Shown here: piece after piece, positions 51,001 through 59,443 of the stretch
Layout of the letters: the number at the start of each line of letters is the position of its first letter
Numbering within the stretch: the stretch's first letter is position 1
NCBI GenBank assembly: GCA_946481315.1
Contig: CAMLMH010000001.1
Coordinates: 987,095 to 1,051,094 of the forward strand
Source of the DNA: an uncultured Bacteriovorax sp.
GTDB lineage: Bacteria; Bdellovibrionota; Bacteriovoracia; Bacteriovoracales; Bacteriovoracaceae
Reading direction: 5' to 3'
DNA: 64,000 nt
Made by a program: the position numbers and the translations under genes
Notes under the pieces: generated by a model
The model's input: the letters and a program-made list of their open reading frames with translations, nothing else
Told to the model about the DNA's origin: nothing
The model's database searches: none

Positions 51001-51151
51001 CATGCTCGCCGTAGGCCTGGGAGCTGACGTTATGAAACGTCTATCAGCCCCCATGTTCGGAGGCCTCATTCTGCTGATGTTCTTTATCTTAATCGTGATC
51101 CCTGTTTTTTATTTTTTGATGGAAAAGAGGAAGATTTTAAGGTCGGCTTAA
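48038..51151 (+). CDS. CusA-like heavy-metal RND efflux pump
   Basis: 1037 residues from ATG 48038 (TGATG overlap with the adaptor). HME signatures: DAIPDLSETQVIIFTEWMGRSPELIEDQITYPLVTSMLSAPKVDVVRGQSMFGMSFVYV, TM4 SLGGFILAIGDIVDGGIILVENAHKKI (about 394-418), typical of the Cu/Ag branch apart from GD in place of GA. Periplasmic RGRTDMLSTGIRTPVGIKIFGKD is the CusA-type metal-site region with its Met. The last 90 residues MDLVTDFIGLLPVMLAVGLGADVMKRLSAPMFGG are highly conserved. Exports Cu(I)/Ag(I) with the two preceding gene products (inference). Confidence 0.94.
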   Translation: MIGKIIRWSVNNSKIVYVISFLLAIWGIFCIKNIKMDAIPDLSETQVIIFTEWMGRSPELIEDQITYPLVTSMLSAPKVDVVRGQSMFGMSFVYVIFEDGTDLYWARSRVVEYLSKISGQLPEGVTPSIGPDASGVGWVFQYALVDSSGEHNLSHIRTFQDWYLKYWLSSVPGVAEVASVGGFEKQFQVEIDPIKMSALNIPLTKIISSIRENNRDVGGRTLEISEKEHYVRGSGYIKTPKEIEEITLGLGPSGTPVRIADIAKVTIGPNIRRGLSDLNGQGDTVGGVVVMRQGEDVSTVIDGIKKKINEVKGAFPPGIELKVIYDRSNLIKEAVNTMWNNLIEEIILVCIVMYIFLLHFRSTLVVVTSLTLSLLIAVIPLYYMDISLNIMSLGGFILAIGDIVDGGIILVENAHKKISNAKGEINYKELAIEATTELGPGLFSAILVIAVSFLPIFTMEAQEGKLFRPLAFSKNFVMLATAFVTITLIPPLISTFVKGKIKKEEENPVHRFFMKLYRPAIAWALQKTKLVVTISIALVLIAFISFTRMGSEFMPSLWEGDLLYMPITVPGISVTSATDILSRQGAAIKSVPEVEAVFGKAGRYETATDPAPLSMFEYTVRLKPREQWRDGMDDEKLVEELDHAVEIPGMNRAWTKPIRGRTDMLSTGIRTPVGIKIFGKDIAVIEDIGRKLESTLSKVQGTRSVYAERISGGYYVDFEPNRIALQRYGLNVSDTLTVIETAVGGMDISQTVEGRERYSINVRYPRELRDDIEKLSRILVSTPAGGQVPLNQLGSLVTRMGPPMILDENGSVAGYVYIDLKDRDPGSYVEDAKAAVAKEIKIPQGYFITWTGQYEYLERMQNKMKLVLPLTIVLIFGFLYFSMKSASKTLLTMTSLPLAAIGSILFIAALGYNMSVAIWVGIIALMGVAIQDTMVMVVFLDEAWDQRRLAGTLNSLKDAVDATIEGSLKSLRPILMDLVTDFIGLLPVMLAVGLGADVMKRLSAPMFGGLILLMFFILIVIPVFYFLMEKRKILRSA

Positions 51152-51155
51152 ACCT

Positions 51156-51416
51156 ATGTATGCGGACAATCTGAAACGCTGAAAATCCATCATTAAAAAA
51201 GAAGTCATCGATGGCATAAAAAACCATAAAGGACAGACCACCACGCTAAACAAAGATGAAAACGGTTTCGTCTTAAAAATAGGCCGGATGAAGCAGTCGC
51301 TTCTTACAACAGAGCTTACACCTGAATAATCATTTACAAACTTACATAATTTCATCGAGAAAGATGAAATTGTAAAAAAGGAGTGCAAGCAGCTCTTTGA
51401 AAAGAAAAAGTCTTAA
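51156..51416 (+). pseudogene. Remnant of a small protein-coding gene interrupted by two stops
   Basis: A single frame from ATG 51156 to TAA 51414-51416 is coding-like but broken by TGA at 51180 and TAA at 51327. Pieces read MYADNLKR, KSIIKKEVIDGIKNHKGQTTTLNKDENGFVLKIGRMKQSLLTTELTPE and SFTNLHNFIEKDEIVKKECKQLFEKKKS. It starts five bases after the Cus-like pump stop, so it was probably the operon's last gene. No family recognised. Confidence 0.5.
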
Positions 51417-51838
51417 CTTTTAGCCAGGTATATAAAACTCAATCCCAAAAAAATACACAGTGGACTATAGATGATCCGGTTATAGCGCACGAAGATGGGT
51501 GTCCATTTTTTTTCGAGTTTTGGGTGATAGGCAGCGACTCCGCGGATGAGAAAACCCGCAGCCACGACGATGTTCATCCAGAAGAGGTATTTATTTTCGA
51601 GTGCTGCGATGTGGATGATTCCAGCGCTGGTGAGAGCGATGAATGTTGCACACAATAAGATGAAAGCGACAGCGTAACAGGCCATGAGGGAAGGGAATTG
51701 CGTTCCCTCGCCGAAAACCTGATCCACGAGATCCTGACGGGTTTTGCCCGGCCAGTTGCCACCGTGACCCCAATAAATGTGAATGGCGGTGAGAAAAAGG
51801 AGAATGAGGGCAGTTAGGCTTCCCATGATTGTTTGCAT
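51413..51838 (-). CDS. DUF3995 membrane protein
   Basis: 141 residues, four TMs. LTALILLFLTAIHIYWGHGGNWPG at the N-terminus and GVAAYHPKLEKKWTPIFVRYNRIIYSPLCIFLGLSFI match DUF3995. Function unknown. Last gene of the minus-strand PhnD/PhnE operon, one base after the phosphoesterase stop. Confidence 0.8.
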   Translation of the reverse strand: MQTIMGSLTALILLFLTAIHIYWGHGGNWPGKTRQDLVDQVFGEGTQFPSLMACYAVAFILLCATFIALTSAGIIHIAALENKYLFWMNIVVAAGFLIRGVAAYHPKLEKKWTPIFVRYNRIIYSPLCIFLGLSFIYLAKS

Positions 51839-51839
51839 A

Positions 51840-52670
51840 TTAGATCCGTTTTTTTGCTTTTAATTCTTCCGGCGGCATAATGTTGGAGCAAGTGGTCCAC
51901 AGACCTGTGGTGAGCGATTCCTGAAATTCCTGCGGAAGATTTTCGCTTTTCATGTCGGATAAGACTTGGGAGTAATCGTAGTCCATCGGGACGAGAGTGG
52001 CACGAAGATCATTGTTGTCCTGGGTGAGAGTGCCGTAGAAGACGCGCGCAGAATTTTCGTGCGCCGGTCGTCCCAGGACACCGACATTAAACCATGTTTT
52101 GTCATTGATGCTTTTGCTCCACGGGATGCCCGAATGAGTGCAACAGATGACCTCAGCGTTTTTCTCACTGAACCATTTGGACATTTTTGTTTCGTCGGCT
52201 TCGGATTCCCAGACAAATTCGTTTACGGAGTCGGGACTGCCGTGGACGAGGATAACGGTTTTGTTGTGCCACTTGATTTCGATTTCGTCGGGCAGCGTTT
52301 GCAGCCAGAGACGATTTCTAACTGATGTTTTTTTGAAAGTGTAGTCGAACGAGAGCTGGGCGAAATGGCGATCGCGCGGATCAATGTAGCCACAACCGCA
52401 ATCGACTTCGCCAAAGCCCACGGAATGGTCGTAATTGCCTTTTAGGCAGATAACACCGGCAGAGCGCAGAAGATCGATCGTTTTGTCAGGATGCGGACCA
52501 AAGCCGCCCATATCGCCTAAGCAGAAGCGATAAGCGATGTGTTTTGTAAGTTCTAAAAATTTTTCCACGGATGCGTAGTTGCTGTAAGGGCCGCCACACA
52601 AAGCGATGGTCTTTTCTGAATCGAGAAGTTCCAGGGTAATTTTATTTTTCTGGTTATTGGTATTGTTCAT
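51840..52670 (-). CDS. Calcineurin-like metallophosphoesterase
   Basis: 276 residues. Metal-binding motifs in order: a degenerate first motif ALCGGPYSNYASVE (normally DxHGN), FCLGDMGGFGPHPDKTIDLLR (GDxxxxG), CLKGNYDHSVG (GNxD, here followed by H), ILVHGSPDSV and CTHSGIPW (late His). The family pattern GDMxGxGPxP and GNYD matches diadenosine-tetraphosphatase-like and DNA-repair-type phosphoesterases. Co-transcribed with PhnE (ATGA overlap). Could release phosphate from an imported ligand (inference). Confidence 0.8.
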   Translation of the reverse strand: MNNTNNQKNKITLELLDSEKTIALCGGPYSNYASVEKFLELTKHIAYRFCLGDMGGFGPHPDKTIDLLRSAGVICLKGNYDHSVGFGEVDCGCGYIDPRDRHFAQLSFDYTFKKTSVRNRLWLQTLPDEIEIKWHNKTVILVHGSPDSVNEFVWESEADETKMSKWFSEKNAEVICCTHSGIPWSKSINDKTWFNVGVLGRPAHENSARVFYGTLTQDNNDLRATLVPMDYDYSQVLSDMKSENLPQEFQESLTTGLWTTCSNIMPPEELKAKKRI

Positions 52671-53524
52671 AAAAGTTCCTGCCGGATTTTAGCGCTGATG
52701 AAATCAAACAGCATAACGATAGCAATGATCACCAGAAGAAGTGTAGATAATCGCGCCCATTGAAAAAGGGAGATGGCCTCAGTGAGTAAAAGACCCAGGC
52801 CTCCGGCACCGATGAGTCCCAAAACGGTGGAGTCGCGCAAATTATATTCCCATACATAAAGGTGTGTGCTTAAAAATTGCGGTAAGATGAGCGGCCAGAC
52901 ACCAGTGGTGAAAACCTGAATGGGATGAGCGCCGACGGAGCGGATGGCGTCGACAACCCCCATGTCGATCGTTTCGATGGCTTCACTATAGAGTTTGCCG
53001 TAAGTGCCTAAGGAGTGAAAGGCGATAGCGAGAATTCCCGCCATGGGCCCCAGACCTACGATGCCCACAAAAAAAAGACCGAAGATTAAAGTGTGAATGG
53101 AGCGGCAGATGTTGATGATGAAGTTGGCCCCTGATCTTAAGTAGACAGGAAACTGTAAATTGCGGGCGGATAAACAGCCCAGAGGAATAGCGAGCAGGGC
53201 CGCAATGACGGAACCAATGGTGGCAATTTTAAAAGTGACCCAGACAGCTCTTAGGATGGCCTTGAGAAAACTCTTTTCTACTTCCTGGCGGTTTTCTGTG
53301 CGCAGGACTGTGCCATCATCGCTTTTGAATTGGAAATTTTTTTCACCATACCAGGCATCAAGAAAAGAAGGGCGTTTCATTTCCTGAAAAGTTTTTTTTA
53401 GATTTTCAATGGGCTTTCTTCCAAACTGCAGATCGCCGTCGTTTTTTAAACTGCCCAGGCAGACAATCACGATGAGGATTTGCAGCAGAAGAACAAATGT
53501 CGTTTTTAGATTATAGTTAAGCAA
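52667..53524 (-). CDS. PhnE-type phosphonate/phosphite ABC transporter permease
   Basis: 285 residues from TTG 53524; no ATG or GTG is better placed. Six TMs. The EAA-like loop IRSVGAHPIQVFTTGVWPLILPQFLSTHLYVWEYNLRDSTVLGLIGAGGLG is the PhnE hallmark. An N-terminal periplasmic insert (about 25-85) precedes the membrane core. It lies between PhnD and the phosphoesterase. Confidence 0.88.
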   Translation of the reverse strand: MLNYNLKTTFVLLLQILIVIVCLGSLKNDGDLQFGRKPIENLKKTFQEMKRPSFLDAWYGEKNFQFKSDDGTVLRTENRQEVEKSFLKAILRAVWVTFKIATIGSVIAALLAIPLGCLSARNLQFPVYLRSGANFIINICRSIHTLIFGLFFVGIVGLGPMAGILAIAFHSLGTYGKLYSEAIETIDMGVVDAIRSVGAHPIQVFTTGVWPLILPQFLSTHLYVWEYNLRDSTVLGLIGAGGLGLLLTEAISLFQWARLSTLLLVIIAIVMLFDFISAKIRQELL

Positions 53525-53539
53525 TTTTTTTTCTTTTTT

Positions 53540-54412
53540 TTATTTCTTAGGAATTAGTTTTCCCGTTGCCAGTCCTGCATCGCGGATAGGTTTATAAAAG
53601 GAGTTATTTTTTTCCACAAAGCCCGTGTAGTGGTTAGGTAAAAGTGCCGGATTCTTTTTTAATTCATTCGTTAATCCGGTCAGGGCCTTTTGAATTTGTT
53701 TCACAAATTTTTTGTCTTTGTAGAGATCGGCACTCACGGCGAAAGCGTCGTTAGGAAGTGGATCCGAAGTCCAGATGATTTTGCTGTCGGCTGCTTTAAT
53801 CAGGCCTTGTTCGATCATGGAGTTTCTGTTTCTGTTGTAGTCAGCTCCCGCATCGAGTTCTTTGCTGGTGACTTGTGTTTCAATCGCCTGGTGTTTGGTG
53901 TAGAGAACTTTGCCGAAAAATTCTTCCGGCTCTTTAATGCCGAAGGTTTTTTGAAAGTAGTGATAAGGAATTAAATATCCTGACGTCGAGCCTTTATCTC
54001 CAAAGGCGAAGGTTTTGCCTTTTAGATCAGCTGGCTTTTCGATTTTTGAATCGGGATGGGTGATCATGATGGCGAAGTATTCGGGTTTGCCATCGTAGAG
54101 AATAGTGGCGATGACTTGTGCGCCGGATTCGTTGTTAGCGAGCACGTAGCCCCACGGGCCTAAAAGAGCGATGTCGGTTTCGCCGTTAGCCAGCGATTTA
54201 GCAAGACCTTCCCAGGTGTCTACCGTGCGCATTTCAACGGGTCTTTTGAGGGAGAGTGAGAGGTAGTCGGCCAGTGGTTTGTATGTCTGATCGTTTTTTT
54301 CTTTATCCGGCTGAAAAAGACCGACCCCGAATTTGAGAGTCTTATCTTCCGCCTGAACTGAGATATGTGAAAGACCGGTTAGAACAAGTAGACCAAAGAT
54401 GAACTTTTTCAA
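53540..54412 (-). CDS. PhnD-type phosphonate/phosphite substrate-binding protein
   Basis: 290 residues with signal peptide (MKKFIFGLLVLTGLSHISVQA). LKFGVGLFQPDKEKNDQTYKPLADYLSLSLKRPVEMRTVDTWEGLAKSLANGETDIALLGPWGYVLA and LKGKTFAFGDKGSTSGYLIPYHYF are the PhnD family blocks. First gene of the operon. No PhnC-type ATPase is encoded next to it. Confidence 0.9.
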   Translation of the reverse strand: MKKFIFGLLVLTGLSHISVQAEDKTLKFGVGLFQPDKEKNDQTYKPLADYLSLSLKRPVEMRTVDTWEGLAKSLANGETDIALLGPWGYVLANNESGAQVIATILYDGKPEYFAIMITHPDSKIEKPADLKGKTFAFGDKGSTSGYLIPYHYFQKTFGIKEPEEFFGKVLYTKHQAIETQVTSKELDAGADYNRNRNSMIEQGLIKAADSKIIWTSDPLPNDAFAVSADLYKDKKFVKQIQKALTGLTNELKKNPALLPNHYTGFVEKNNSFYKPIRDAGLATGKLIPKK

Positions 54413-54613
54413 GAGTACCTCACGAATTTAAAACTTCCCCATAGCTTAACCTTAACTACGCCAAATGCTAAACAAAAATCTTACATTTTGAAACATTGCG
54501 CCTGTCTGGATAGTGAAAACTAATGTTCAGGCATTGCATACAGTTATTGAAGGGTTTACTATAAAAAAGTTTGCTCTAGATTTATTAGATTAATTTTAAC
54601 TTAGTTGGATCCT

Positions 54614-54860
54614 ATGAACTTTGCATTACAAGTTTTAATGAGCCTTATAGTTATAGTTTCCTTACTTTCTTTAATTTACGGTCTGGCCGTTTTACATTTT
54701 GTTTTTTTTAGAATGCATTTAAAAAAAATGTTTCGTATGGATTTGGCATTACAATATGGCGACGAAGATAAAAGAAGAATTTCAAAATCAATCAAATTCA
54801 TCATCATTGGCGGAGTTTCATCTGCAATAAGTATGTTTTGTCTGAACTGGCTAAAAAATT

Positions 54861-54868
<8 letters not shown>
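54614..54868 (+). CDS. Small two-TM membrane protein
   Basis: 84 residues from ATG 54614; TTG 54605 is the in-frame alternative. TM1 (about 6-28) and TM2 (about 60-80) flank a basic cytoplasmic loop (FFRMHLKKMFRMDLALQYGDEDKRRISKSIK). No family recognised. The C-terminus overlaps the convergent helicase gene by eight bases. Confidence 0.55.
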
Positions 54869-56159
<1,291 letters not shown>

Positions 56160-56197
56160 GGGCCAAAGCTACAATGTTAAAACACGTCCGGCAACTT

Positions 56198-56893
56198 TCA
56201 AATTTTATTTTGAGCGATTTTCTGCAACTCATTCATCTTCAGGATGATGATATTTTTGGATTCCAGTTCAATGACTTTCATTTCTTCGAGTTTTGCCAGG
56301 TTACGTATCACACTTTCGTAGGTTGTCCCGGCCATATTGGCGATATCTGAACGGGGAAGTGTAAAGTGCAGCTGTTTGGGATTTTCCGACGAAAAGCCAT
56401 AAGTATCAGCGAGCATACAGAGGATGATGGCGATTCTCACAATAACTTCACTATGAATCATCCCTTTCATCCGTAGTTCTGATTCTTTCAGGTCCCGGGA
56501 AATAAATTCGATCAGGAACATGGCAAACGGCGGATTGTTGAGAATAAGTTTCTGAAAGACATCGATGGGAATAAATGTGACTTCGACATCGGTCAGAGCG
56601 ACGGCGGAAATGGGGTAAATTTTAGACGTGAGAGCGCGATGACCAAGTAGATGTCCGTCATGAGATAAACGCAAAATGCGGTCGTTTTGTTCATCGTATT
56701 TGCTGGTGACTTTGACTTTACCGGTATTGATAAAAAAGATTCCTTTTACCGGATCACCTTCAGAGAAAATGGCTTCACCTTTTTTGAAACTTTGAGTCTC
56801 AACCAGGTTTTTTAAGACAATCATCCATTCACTTGAAATGTATTTTGTGAAAATCTCTTCCAGACTAAAATCAGATCGCTTATCTCGGGCCAT
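56198..56893 (-). CDS. Crp/Fnr-family transcriptional regulator
   Basis: 231 residues. The N-terminal cyclic-nucleotide-like barrel (FKKGEAIFSEGDPVKGIFFINTGKVKVTSKYDEQNDRILRLSHDGHLLGHRAL) ends in a long dimerisation helix. The HTH is LPRSDIANMAGTTYESVIRNLAKLEEMKVIEL. There is no N-terminal Cys cluster, so it is not an Fe-S Fnr. Signal unknown. It lies near the palindrome-bearing and FmdE-like genes but has no proven link. Confidence 0.9.
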   Translation of the reverse strand: MARDKRSDFSLEEIFTKYISSEWMIVLKNLVETQSFKKGEAIFSEGDPVKGIFFINTGKVKVTSKYDEQNDRILRLSHDGHLLGHRALTSKIYPISAVALTDVEVTFIPIDVFQKLILNNPPFAMFLIEFISRDLKESELRMKGMIHSEVIVRIAIILCMLADTYGFSSENPKQLHFTLPRSDIANMAGTTYESVIRNLAKLEEMKVIELESKNIIILKMNELQKIAQNKI

Positions 56894-57019
56894 AATCTCA
56901 CCATTTCAAAGTTCAAATCGATAACGATCTATCATAATGTCAAATACGATTTCAGAGCAATTGAATAATTCCACCGCTATGCGGCGGTTAAGAATGTAAA
57001 CGGAATTGAAGTGTATTGA

Positions 57020-57703
57020 TTATGGATTTTCCCGCACACATTGATCTACAAGAAGTTTGCGGTCTAGCTTGTTAATCCGGTTTTTATACCAGCAGTCATA
57101 TACTTTTCGGTTAGAAAAGTCATAATTAGCAACTTTATCAATGCAGGAGCGGGCGATCTCAATGGATTCTTCTGCTTCTTTATGATGGAGAGGATATCGG
57201 TTCCCGCCATAGAGGGAAAAACAACCTGTGAAAGATTTGCCTGCAAAATCTATTGGCGAATTAAATTCGGTGCATTTCATTGTCGCTTGTTCAACCAATC
57301 GCTTTTTCTCCGGAGTGTTTTTTCCTTTAATGCTAATGCTGAGATATTCAACACAGGACTGAAAGGATGGAGAGTGAAATTGGAATTTTTTAGATAAGTC
57401 TAAGCAGCGATCCGCTATAACGGCTTTCCATTCTGCTCGGCTAGGTTGAAGAAAATGATTACAGGCAGAGAAGGATGGGTCAGAAAAATTCTCTATCTTA
57501 GATAAATGTTTACACTTTTTATTGGCCTCTTCTGCGCCTAGATCAACAGCATAAAAGTTAAAACAACCAAATAAATTTGCATCAAAAGAACTTAACTGTA
57601 TGTTGGTTGGTTGCGAACTTATCACGCAGGCCTCGTCAGCTGCTTGCGTGTTTACGGCTACAAACAAAAGATTCATCAAACAGACAAATAAAAGCATTTT
57701 CAT
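57020..57703 (-). CDS. Secreted Cys-rich protein of unknown function
   Basis: 227 residues with signal peptide MKMLLFVCLMNLLFVAVNTQA. The mature part contains several spaced Cys (DEACVIS, GCFNFYA, KKCKHL, SACNHFL, DRCLDL, SCVEYL, KCTEF, GCFSLY, SCIDK, DCWYKN, QCVREN) in a loosely repeated pattern of about 30 residues, each with a hydrophobic helix start. The regular spacing implies a disulfide-stabilised repeat. No family recognised. Confidence 0.65.
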   Translation of the reverse strand: MKMLLFVCLMNLLFVAVNTQAADEACVISSQPTNIQLSSFDANLFGCFNFYAVDLGAEEANKKCKHLSKIENFSDPSFSACNHFLQPSRAEWKAVIADRCLDLSKKFQFHSPSFQSCVEYLSISIKGKNTPEKKRLVEQATMKCTEFNSPIDFAGKSFTGCFSLYGGNRYPLHHKEAEESIEIARSCIDKVANYDFSNRKVYDCWYKNRINKLDRKLLVDQCVRENP

Positions 57704-57734
57704 GCAAAGCTTATCGGATTAATACAGTTTTTCT

Positions 57735-58316
57735 TTAATTGGCTGCAACAACACTAACGGCTAAATCTGGCCTTTCTAAAATAGCGCGGATACGGGTCCG
57801 CCATTGCAACTGAAAAGGCATGTTTGGGTCAATATCGACGGGAACCATTCCAGGCTGATAAGTGACGACGACACTTTTTCCATTATCTGTCCTGGTAAAG
57901 AGGAACGAACCCTTGAAAACTTTAGAAGAATTAAAGCGCAGTAAGTTTCTCCTGGCAAAGAGTCCGCCTTGTAATCCTCCAAAACCGGTTTCTGCCCAGG
58001 CGCCGGTGATAAAACTAAACACATTGGCAATGGGACCAATGGCACCATTCATGGGAGAGTCTGGAATATCGATTTCAATATGTCCGCGAACCGCGACTTC
58101 ATTATTAGGGTAGAGATGCAAAAGGGCCGCACGGGTCATTAGAAAAGCGCCAGTCATTGAAGGGCAGGCATGACCGGCAAAACGCACGACATCCAGTAAG
58201 CTCAATGAAAAATTTTTTTCATCAGGTGAGCCCATAAGGAAATCGGAAAAAGGCTCATGCAGATTAATTTTGAAAGTTGCAAGATATTCGGCATTGAGAG
58301 CATTTTCGTATGTCAT
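57735..58316 (-). CDS. FmdE-like domain protein
   Basis: 193 residues. LLDVVRFAGHACPSMTGAFLMTRAALLHLYPNNEVAVRGHIEIDI carries the GHxCP motif of FmdE-type (formylmethanofuran dehydrogenase subunit E family) proteins. GVIGPIANVFSFITGAWAETGFGGL follows. No signal peptide. Usually linked to redox or molybdenum metabolism, with unknown function in most bacteria. It lies between the Crp/Fnr gene and the ArsR gene. Confidence 0.6.
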   Translation of the reverse strand: MTYENALNAEYLATFKINLHEPFSDFLMGSPDEKNFSLSLLDVVRFAGHACPSMTGAFLMTRAALLHLYPNNEVAVRGHIEIDIPDSPMNGAIGPIANVFSFITGAWAETGFGGLQGGLFARRNLLRFNSSKVFKGSFLFTRTDNGKSVVVTYQPGMVPVDIDPNMPFQLQWRTRIRAILERPDLAVSVVAAN

Positions 58317-58424
58317 TGGTTGATCCTGGTAAATTTGATACGAAAAAATACCATAAGCAGCTTCCTTTTTCCATCCTGCACCGTGGGTGGATAAAAAGAG
58401 ATACCGATGCTTTACGTCAGTTTG

Positions 58425-58715
58425 TTAACAGAAAATTTTCTGCATGGATTTCAGCAACTTTATAACTTCTGGATTAGCAATATAATAAAAAGAGTAGTTT
58501 TTCTCTCTTCTCAGAGAAAGAAGTCCTTCCATCTGCATTCTTTTTAGAAATTGAGAAGTTTGAGACTGAGAGAGTTTAATAGCATTTTGAATGTCGGAAA
58601 CTTGTTTTTCCCCGTCACTGAGATAACAAAGAATCAATAGCCGCTGAGGATGCGCAAATTGCTTTAATAGTGATGAAATTTCTTCACATTTTTTCTCCAT
58701 TTTTTTCATTTCCAT
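58425..58715 (-). CDS. ArsR-family transcriptional regulator (YgaV/BigR-like)
   Basis: 96 residues, ATG 58715 preceded by AAGGAGATC. Winged helix: SLLKQFAHPQRLLILCYLSDGEKQVSDIQNAIKLSQSQTSQFLKRMQMEGLLSLRREKNYSFYYIANPEVIKLLKSM. Cysteines at residues about 10, 30 and the C-terminus (KKC, LILCYL, IFC). The Cys pair spacing and the adjacent rhodanese gene match sulfide/persulfide sensors such as YgaV/BigR. Divergent from the rhodanese-RND operon it probably represses. Confidence 0.85.
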   Translation of the reverse strand: MEMKKMEKKCEEISSLLKQFAHPQRLLILCYLSDGEKQVSDIQNAIKLSQSQTSQFLKRMQMEGLLSLRREKNYSFYYIANPEVIKLLKSMQKIFC

Positions 58716-58822
58716 GAAGATCTCCTTTGCAGGAAAATTTCTACCTGCTTTTTTAGATTATAGATCATTTCTTTACATTTTTGCAGAATATTTTTTCAAG
58801 CCCCACGTCTTTCTAAGTTATT

Positions 58823-58842
58823 ACGTCAACTGATGTTGACGT
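58823..58842. promoter_or_regulatory. Palindrome in arsR-rhodanese intergenic region
   Basis: Perfect 8-bp arms ACGTCAAC / GTTGACGT with a four-base TGAT centre, about 20 bases upstream of the -35 of the rhodanese promoter. Could be a regulator site, or part of a larger stem with the flanking CCCC/GGGG. Confidence 0.5.
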
Positions 58843-58862
58843 GAGAGGGGAGTTTTTGAGTG

Positions 58863-58891
58863 TTGACAATATTACAAAATTCTAATATACT
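58863..58891 (+). promoter_or_regulatory. Sigma70-type promoter of rhodanese-TolC-RND operon
   Basis: -35 TTGACA (58863-58868), exactly 17-base spacer, -10 TATACT (58886-58891). The -10 region overlaps the direct repeat TAATATACTAATAT, a possible ArsR-type operator. It lies 33 bases before the rhodanese start. Confidence 0.85.
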
Positions 58892-58924
58892 AATATTTAA
58901 ATAAAGTTATGGTTGGAGGTATTT

Positions 58925-59434
58925 ATGGTTATTCTGGATATTAGAGAAAAAGAAGAATTCGAGTCTGAGCATATACCTGGCTCTATCTGTTGTCCGATGT
59001 CCCAGCTTGATACTTTAGCACCTGGGATTTTGAAAAACATTGAGGACAAAGAAATAGTTGTGATGTGCCGCTCGGGGAATCGGGCAAGACTTGCTGTTCA
59101 TGAATTAAAAAAAACAGGTCTAAAGCATAATTTTACCGTCTATGAAGGTGGCATAATTAAATGGCGAGCTGAGAAAAAAGAAGTTACCGGCAATAAGGCA
59201 GGTTTTCCTATCTTAAGACAAGTTCAAATTTTTGCCTCCACGATGATCTTCTTAGCTTTTTTCGGCTCTTTTTATATTCATCAGAGTTTTATTTATCTGG
59301 CACTCTTTGTAGGGTTTGGTTTAGGTTTATCCGGATGGACAGGCGTTTGTCCTGCAGCGTTTATTATTCAAAAAATGCCATGGAATAACAAAAAGGCAGA
59401 TGAATGCAGCTCGGATAAAAGCTGTTGTTTCTAA
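58925..59434 (+). CDS. YgaP-like rhodanese with C-terminal membrane domain
   Basis: 169 residues from ATG 58925; TTGGAGG precedes it, which is why the upstream in-frame TTG at 58913 is rejected. Rhodanese domain about 1-95: VILDIREKEEFESEHIPGSICCP, active-site loop VVMCRSGNRA (persulfide Cys). Then a DUF2892-type segment with two TMs (about 103-145) ending GWTGVCPAAFIIQKMPW, as in YgaP. The C-terminal Cys cluster (ECSSDKSCCF) could bind thiols or metals. Paired with the ArsR gene as in ygaV-ygaP. Confidence 0.9.
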   Translation: MVILDIREKEEFESEHIPGSICCPMSQLDTLAPGILKNIEDKEIVVMCRSGNRARLAVHELKKTGLKHNFTVYEGGIIKWRAEKKEVTGNKAGFPILRQVQIFASTMIFLAFFGSFYIHQSFIYLALFVGFGLGLSGWTGVCPAAFIIQKMPWNNKKADECSSDKSCCF

Positions 59435-59443
59435 GGAGGCGTC

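Noticed and set aside
51137..51388. 83-residue minus-strand open frame after the Cus-like pump
   Set aside because: No ribosome site or recognisable features; the plus-strand frame with two stops has more protein-like composition.
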